Notes under the pieces: generated by a model
Told to the model about the DNA's origin: nothing
The model's input: the letters and a program-made list of their open reading frames with translations, nothing else
Databases searched by the model: none
Made by a program: the position numbers and the translations under genes
In this document: positions 60,155 through 64,000 of the stretch, piece after piece
How positions within the stretch are numbered: position 1 is the first letter of the stretch
How the letters are laid out: each line of letters begins with the position of its first letter
Assembly: GCA_049889695.1 (NCBI GenBank)
Contig: JBMHCX010000009.1
Coordinates: forward strand, 62,001 to 126,000
Length of the DNA stretch: 64,000 nucleotides
Direction of reading: 5' to 3'
Source: WTJH01 sp049889695
GTDB taxonomy: Bacteria > Bacteroidota > Bacteroidia > Flavobacteriales > Flavobacteriaceae

Positions 60155-62168
60155 GAGAAGAAGTCATGCCCGCCAGCAACTTGGGATCTACCCCATGGGG
60201 AAGGGTCACCTTAAGGTTTTTATTGGCTTTCAACGCTTTTTTTATGGCCCATAGAGCAGCAGGGTTACCCGCCCACGCGCGTCTTGAAATACCGTTGTTT
60301 ACATCGAAAAACAACATCTGAAGAGCGTTTTGTAGCGATTCAAGGGTACCGTCTAAAACCAATCCAAAGCCCCCATTGATGGCCTCCCCCCAGCCGACAC
60401 CTCCGCCGTTATGTATAGACACCCAGCTGGCACCTCTACAACTATCACCGATGACATTATGAATGGCCATGTCTGCCGTAAATCGGCTACCATCCCGAAT
60501 ATTACTGGTTTCGCGATAAGGAGAGTCAGTCCCACTTACATCGTGATGATCTCTTCCCAACACTATCGGGCCTTGTAACAATCCTTTCTCTAGGGCTTCA
60601 TGAAAGGCCTGTGCTAATGCCAGTCGTGTCGGAGCGTCGGCATAGAGTATCCGAGCCTGAGAGCCCACCACCAACTGATGACCATCTGCCTCCAATATCC
60701 ATTTAAGATTATCTTCCAACTGAGTTTTAATAGCCGCTGGAGCCTGATCGTGCATTCGAATTAATACGTCTTTGGCCAATGCATCGGTTATTTTTAAGTC
60801 CATTTCGAGTCCAGAGCAACAAATCCATCGGAAGGGACCAAAGCCATAATCAAAACACATGGGGCCCATAATATCCTGAACATAAGAGGGAAATATAAAG
60901 TCATCGGGAGAGGGGCCTGTTACGGGCGCCCCTGCCCTTTGAGCTTCCAATAAAAAAGCATTCCCATAGTCGAAGAAATAGGTTCCCTGTGCAACATGCT
61001 TCTGAATCCAAGAAAAATGTTGGATTAAGGATTGCTGAACCATTTCCTTAAATCGGTCGGGCGAATGAGCACACATCCATTTACTCTCTTCTAATCGGAG
61101 GCTCACGGGAATGTAGCCTCCCTCAAAGGCATTGTGCAAAGAAGTCTGATCGGACCCTAAAGCAACGGGTATCCTATTGGCGTACAACACCATCCACAAC
61201 TTCACTATATTGCCAATAAATCCAAATGAAACCGCCTGTCTACGACGAATAGCGGTTCTTACCTGAGCGATAAGTTCCACTGGATCTTTTAGTAAAACAT
61301 CCACCCACCCTTGTTGATGCCGCTTTTGAGCAACAGCTGGATCGATTTCCGCAATTACTCCAATACAACCAATAATTTTAGCGGCTTTTGCCTGGGCGCC
61401 ACTCATCCCTCCTAAACCCGAAGAGACAAATACACGCCCAGCGGGGCTTTCGCCTTGACCTAAAACCTTTCGAAAGGCATTCGCCAGTGTGATAGTTGTT
61501 CCATGAACAATCCCTTGAGGTCCGATATACATAAATGAACCCGCTGTCATCTGCCCATATTGGGTAACCCCCAAAGCCTGATAAAGGCTCCAATCTTCTT
61601 TTTTGGAATAGTTCGGGATCATCATTCCATTGGTAATCACCACTCGAGGAGCACTTTTGGGAGCAGGGAAGATACCCATCGGATGTCCGCTATATAAATG
61701 TAAGCTTTGTTCATCGGTTAATTGCGATAGGTATTGCATACAGATTAAATACTGGGCCCAATTCTGAAAAACTGCGCCCGTACCTCCATAAGTGATCAGT
61801 TCCTCTGGATGTTGCGCCACGGCTGGATCCAAATTGTTTTGAATCATGAGCATAATAGCCGCCGCTTGGGTGGACCTATGCGGGTATTCTTGTAGCGGCC
61901 TAGCACACATGTTATAGTGGGGTTTAAACCGATACATATAGATGTGCCCTCGCTGTTGAAGTTCCGTCAAAAACTCTGGTGCTAATGTAGGATGCCAAGC
62001 TTTTGGGAAATATCGCAATGCATTGCGCAGCGCCAATTGAGTTTGCGAGCGATTCAGTCGGATGGCACGTTTAGGCGCTGAGTGCTGTTTCCATTCGAAT
62101 GCAGATGTGGGCGGCAATTCTTGTGGAATCCCTTGTCGGAGTTGTTTCTGCCAGTCGTGTAGGTTCAT
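60141..62168 (-). CDS. hutU: urocanate hydratase
   Basis: This 675-residue protein matches urocanase, with EELITYGGTGAVFQNWAQYL, SGLGGMSGAQAKAAKI near the NAD-binding region, FDYGFGPFRWICCSGLEMDL containing the catalytic-site Cys, and SIHNGGGVGWGEAINGGFGLVLDG at the C-terminus. It is about 120 residues longer than the proteobacterial enzyme (~555), as is typical of the Bacteroidota type. It adds water to urocanate to give imidazolone propionate, using NAD as electrophile. It sits between hutI (21-nt gap) and hutG (14-nt overlap). Confidence 0.96.
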   Translation of the reverse strand: MNLHDWQKQLRQGIPQELPPTSAFEWKQHSAPKRAIRLNRSQTQLALRNALRYFPKAWHPTLAPEFLTELQQRGHIYMYRFKPHYNMCARPLQEYPHRSTQAAAIMLMIQNNLDPAVAQHPEELITYGGTGAVFQNWAQYLICMQYLSQLTDEQSLHLYSGHPMGIFPAPKSAPRVVITNGMMIPNYSKKEDWSLYQALGVTQYGQMTAGSFMYIGPQGIVHGTTITLANAFRKVLGQGESPAGRVFVSSGLGGMSGAQAKAAKIIGCIGVIAEIDPAVAQKRHQQGWVDVLLKDPVELIAQVRTAIRRRQAVSFGFIGNIVKLWMVLYANRIPVALGSDQTSLHNAFEGGYIPVSLRLEESKWMCAHSPDRFKEMVQQSLIQHFSWIQKHVAQGTYFFDYGNAFLLEAQRAGAPVTGPSPDDFIFPSYVQDIMGPMCFDYGFGPFRWICCSGLEMDLKITDALAKDVLIRMHDQAPAAIKTQLEDNLKWILEADGHQLVVGSQARILYADAPTRLALAQAFHEALEKGLLQGPIVLGRDHHDVSGTDSPYRETSNIRDGSRFTADMAIHNVIGDSCRGASWVSIHNGGGVGWGEAINGGFGLVLDGTLESLQNALQMLFFDVNNGISRRAWAGNPAALWAIKKALKANKNLKVTLPHGVDPKLLAGMTSSHEVL

Positions 62169-62189
62169 AAGGTTGAATGATTGAGGGAA

Positions 62190-63422
62190 TTAAAGATTAA
62201 TTTCAGAGCCGTTTTTCCAAACACTATGGGGTCTAAGCGGTCTTGGAGCATAGAATATTTCATGGATATCATTTGCCTGAAAGGCACAGAAATCCGCTTT
62301 TTTATTGGGGGCTAACACTCCTCTGTCGCGCAAATTGAGGGCAGCAGCTGCACGGAATGTAATTCCAGCAATCAGTTCTGCAATGCTCAATTTTTCGAAA
62401 GTTCCCAACAATGCTGCTTGCAATATCAGATCGCCATAGGGAGCAGATCCGGGATTGTAGTCACTTGCAATCGCTAAACAATTCCCCGCATCTAAAAGCT
62501 GACGTGCTGGGGCAAATGTTTGTCCCAAGCCCAAACAGGCCCCAGGGAGAACAACAGCTACCGTAGCTGTAGCGGATAATTGTTGAATCTGATCTTGTTC
62601 AATAACTTCTAAATGATCGACACTAACAGCCTTATGCTCGATCCCCAAAGCCACTCCCCCTCTGCGGAATTGTTCTGCATGCAAGCAAATATCAAAGCCT
62701 AAAGTATGGGCGGTTTGCAGATACTTGTGGATATCGTCTGGTGAAAAATGATGATGATCCATAAACAGATCGATCCGATGGGACAGACGTTTTTGCAGCA
62801 GTATCGGAAAAATTTCAGCGATAATGGATTCTAAATAGCGGTGTGCACTTCCTTGCCAATCGACGGGCTTTGCATGTGCTGCCAAGCAGGTAGGTACAAT
62901 ATCTATCGGTAGTTGTGCTTGCGTTTGTTTAATCGCCGTTAACATTCCAATTTCAGCTCTTGTAGAGAGCCCATAACCACTTTTAATTTCCACCGTAGTA
63001 ATTCCAGAACGAAGACACTCATTTGCCCTTTGCTGAACAATTGTCGTCATCTGATCGATCGAAAGTGCTCTTGTTTGCTGGACCGTAGACCAAATTCCTC
63101 CACCTGCCGCGTCGATTTCCAAATAGGACTGGCCAGCATTGCGCTGGGAGAATTCCAACGATCGATTTCCTCCAAAAAGCAAGTGTGTATGGCAGTCAAT
63201 CAGTCCTGGTATACAAATCAGTGGTGACTTAATTTTAACTATAGAATCCGCCTGGTTGGCTAATTCACTAAACTTCCCAAGAGCGACAATTTTATGGCCT
63301 TCTATCAACAATCCACCCGCTGCAATGGGAGTCAATTGATCGTCTGTGAGTGGACCTTTGAGTGCCAATGAAGACAGCGGATAGATTTTTGAAAATGGGC
63401 CAATAAGTTGAGTTGTTTTCAT
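62190..63422 (-). CDS. hutI: imidazolonepropionase
   Basis: I start at ATG 63420-63422 (410 residues), which overlaps the hutH stop as ATGA; an in-frame ATG at 63428 would add two residues. Amidohydrolase motifs are present: DCHTHLLFGGNRSLEF, AGGGIWSTV, EIKSGYGLS, HAEQFRRGG and ASDYNPGSAP, giving the metal ligands. It opens the imidazolone ring to give N-formimino-glutamate, the third step of histidine breakdown. Confidence 0.96.
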   Translation of the reverse strand: MKTTQLIGPFSKIYPLSSLALKGPLTDDQLTPIAAGGLLIEGHKIVALGKFSELANQADSIVKIKSPLICIPGLIDCHTHLLFGGNRSLEFSQRNAGQSYLEIDAAGGGIWSTVQQTRALSIDQMTTIVQQRANECLRSGITTVEIKSGYGLSTRAEIGMLTAIKQTQAQLPIDIVPTCLAAHAKPVDWQGSAHRYLESIIAEIFPILLQKRLSHRIDLFMDHHHFSPDDIHKYLQTAHTLGFDICLHAEQFRRGGVALGIEHKAVSVDHLEVIEQDQIQQLSATATVAVVLPGACLGLGQTFAPARQLLDAGNCLAIASDYNPGSAPYGDLILQAALLGTFEKLSIAELIAGITFRAAAALNLRDRGVLAPNKKADFCAFQANDIHEIFYAPRPLRPHSVWKNGSEINL

Positions 63423-64000
63423 AGACATAAATCAAATTCTGAACGAAAACGCAACTGCCCCTTTTGCGAATGGACTTTAAAAAAATCGTTGAGTTGTCCG
63501 GCGATTGCTCCTTGTCGAATCCATTGTTGTGCCTTTTCCATATACTCTTCTAAGGCGGTATCTCTTTCGATAAAAGGAATTTCAGCACGAATAAATGACA
63601 GTAACTTTTCTAAGGGAGGACTGGACAGCAGAGGCCGTTGGTAGCTTAATGCTTGAGCAGCGACGATTAGCTCTATGGCCAGTATTTTTTCAAGATTTTC
63701 GACTATCATCAATGCTTTTCGGCCACTTATAGCGCCCATACTCACATGATCTTCCTGATCTAATGAAGTAGGGATACTGTCTGCACTGGCCGGATAACAG
63801 AGCGATTTATTCTCGCTCACCAAAGCAGCGGTGGTGTATTGGAGCATCATAAAACCAGAGTTCACCCCTGCATTAGTCGTCAGAAATTTAGGGAGTTTGG
63901 GTGCTCTGCCCGAAAGGGCTAAAAACACCCGCCTATCAGAGATATTCCCAAGTTCTGCTGCAGCCAGAGCAGCATAGTCAAGTGCCATGGCTAGAGGCTG
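63419..64000 (-). CDS. hutH: histidine ammonia-lyase (partial, N-terminus off window)
   Basis: The frame is open from the right window edge to the stop at 63419-63421, giving the last ~193 residues. It begins with QPLAMALDYAALAAAELGNISDRRV, the segment that follows the conserved GNFHG of histidine ammonia-lyases, and includes DSIPTSLDQEDHVSMGA. The MIO-forming Ala-Ser-Gly lies outside the window. It deaminates histidine to urocanate and is the first gene seen of the hut operon. The operon's promoter and any regulator are beyond the edge. Confidence 0.93.
   Translation of the reverse strand, partial: QPLAMALDYAALAAAELGNISDRRVFLALSGRAPKLPKFLTTNAGVNSGFMMLQYTTAALVSENKSLCYPASADSIPTSLDQEDHVSMGAISGRKALMIVENLEKILAIELIVAAQALSYQRPLLSSPPLEKLLSFIRAEIPFIERDTALEEYMEKAQQWIRQGAIAGQLNDFFKVHSQKGQLRFRSEFDLCL

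Noticed and set aside
1..64000. CRISPR array, prophage, insertion sequence or tRNA cluster
   Set aside because: I saw no regularly spaced repeats, transposase or integrase motifs, or tRNA cloverleafs; all gaps are short and accounted for.

Overview
The window looks like chromosomal DNA from a member of the Bacteroidota, probably Flavobacteriia or a close relative. The evidence is a TonB receptor paired with a DUF4249 lipoprotein, a fused alpha/beta E1 2-oxoacid dehydrogenase, lipoproteins with Bacteroidota-style lipoboxes, a MutS2 without an Smr domain, a YbiT-like ABC-F protein with a degenerate second nucleotide site, and repeated perfect TAnnTTTG -7 boxes with few strong Shine-Dalgarno sequences. 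GC content, judged by eye, is in the mid-40s. Genes are densely packed, often with ATGA or TAATG overlaps. I saw no insertion sequence, prophage, tRNA, rRNA or CRISPR array. The species cannot be named from this sequence alone.

Layout. 1-2126 (minus): a GMC flavoprotein dehydrogenase with a Cys cluster and its partner subunit, which is cut by the window edge. 2238-5454 (minus): a DUF4249 lipoprotein and its TonB-dependent receptor. 5806-10074 (plus): a Pycsar-effector-like membrane protein (DUF5706) followed by a 1219-residue lipoprotein that joins a metallophosphoesterase, a kinase-like segment and an Omp85-type barrel. 10127-13321 (minus): an exported Asp-box beta-propeller protein. 13448-19840 (plus): a His/Cys-rich small protein, a terminator-like hairpin, then a four-gene operon of ABC ATPase, siderophore-type TonB receptor and two DUF3526 permeases. 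This is a candidate metal or metallophore transport system. 19845-24139: ung (minus), mutS2 with a DCC-family gene (plus), a one-TM protein and an outer-membrane barrel protein.

24471-33218 (plus): uvrA, a LOG-family gene, a barrel protein with an apparently dead M1-peptidase domain, and a fused E1 dehydrogenase. 33234-42057: holA (minus), a standalone PD-(D/E)XK-like protein, a glycosyltransferase, an OmpA-family lipoprotein with a strong terminator (plus), then yciO, a UvrD/PcrA helicase and a patatin (minus), and a metallopeptidase lipoprotein (plus). 42114-53901: recG, pheT, a two-TM protein with a DUF2007 partner, an ABC-F ATPase, a cysteine-less thioredoxin-like lipoprotein, a transaldolase/FSA, an SDR, the SRP RNA, glutamine cyclotransferase and a thioesterase. 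53966-59199: glyA, an unknown lipoprotein and clpB. 59183-64000 (minus): the histidine-utilisation operon hutH-hutI-hutU-hutG, which converts histidine to glutamate. hutH is cut by the window end.

The least explained parts are the 5806-10074 gene pair, the 13448-19840 ABC/TonB cluster and the pseudo-peptidase barrel at 27997-30774. Function calls are from motif recognition by eye; no database search was run.
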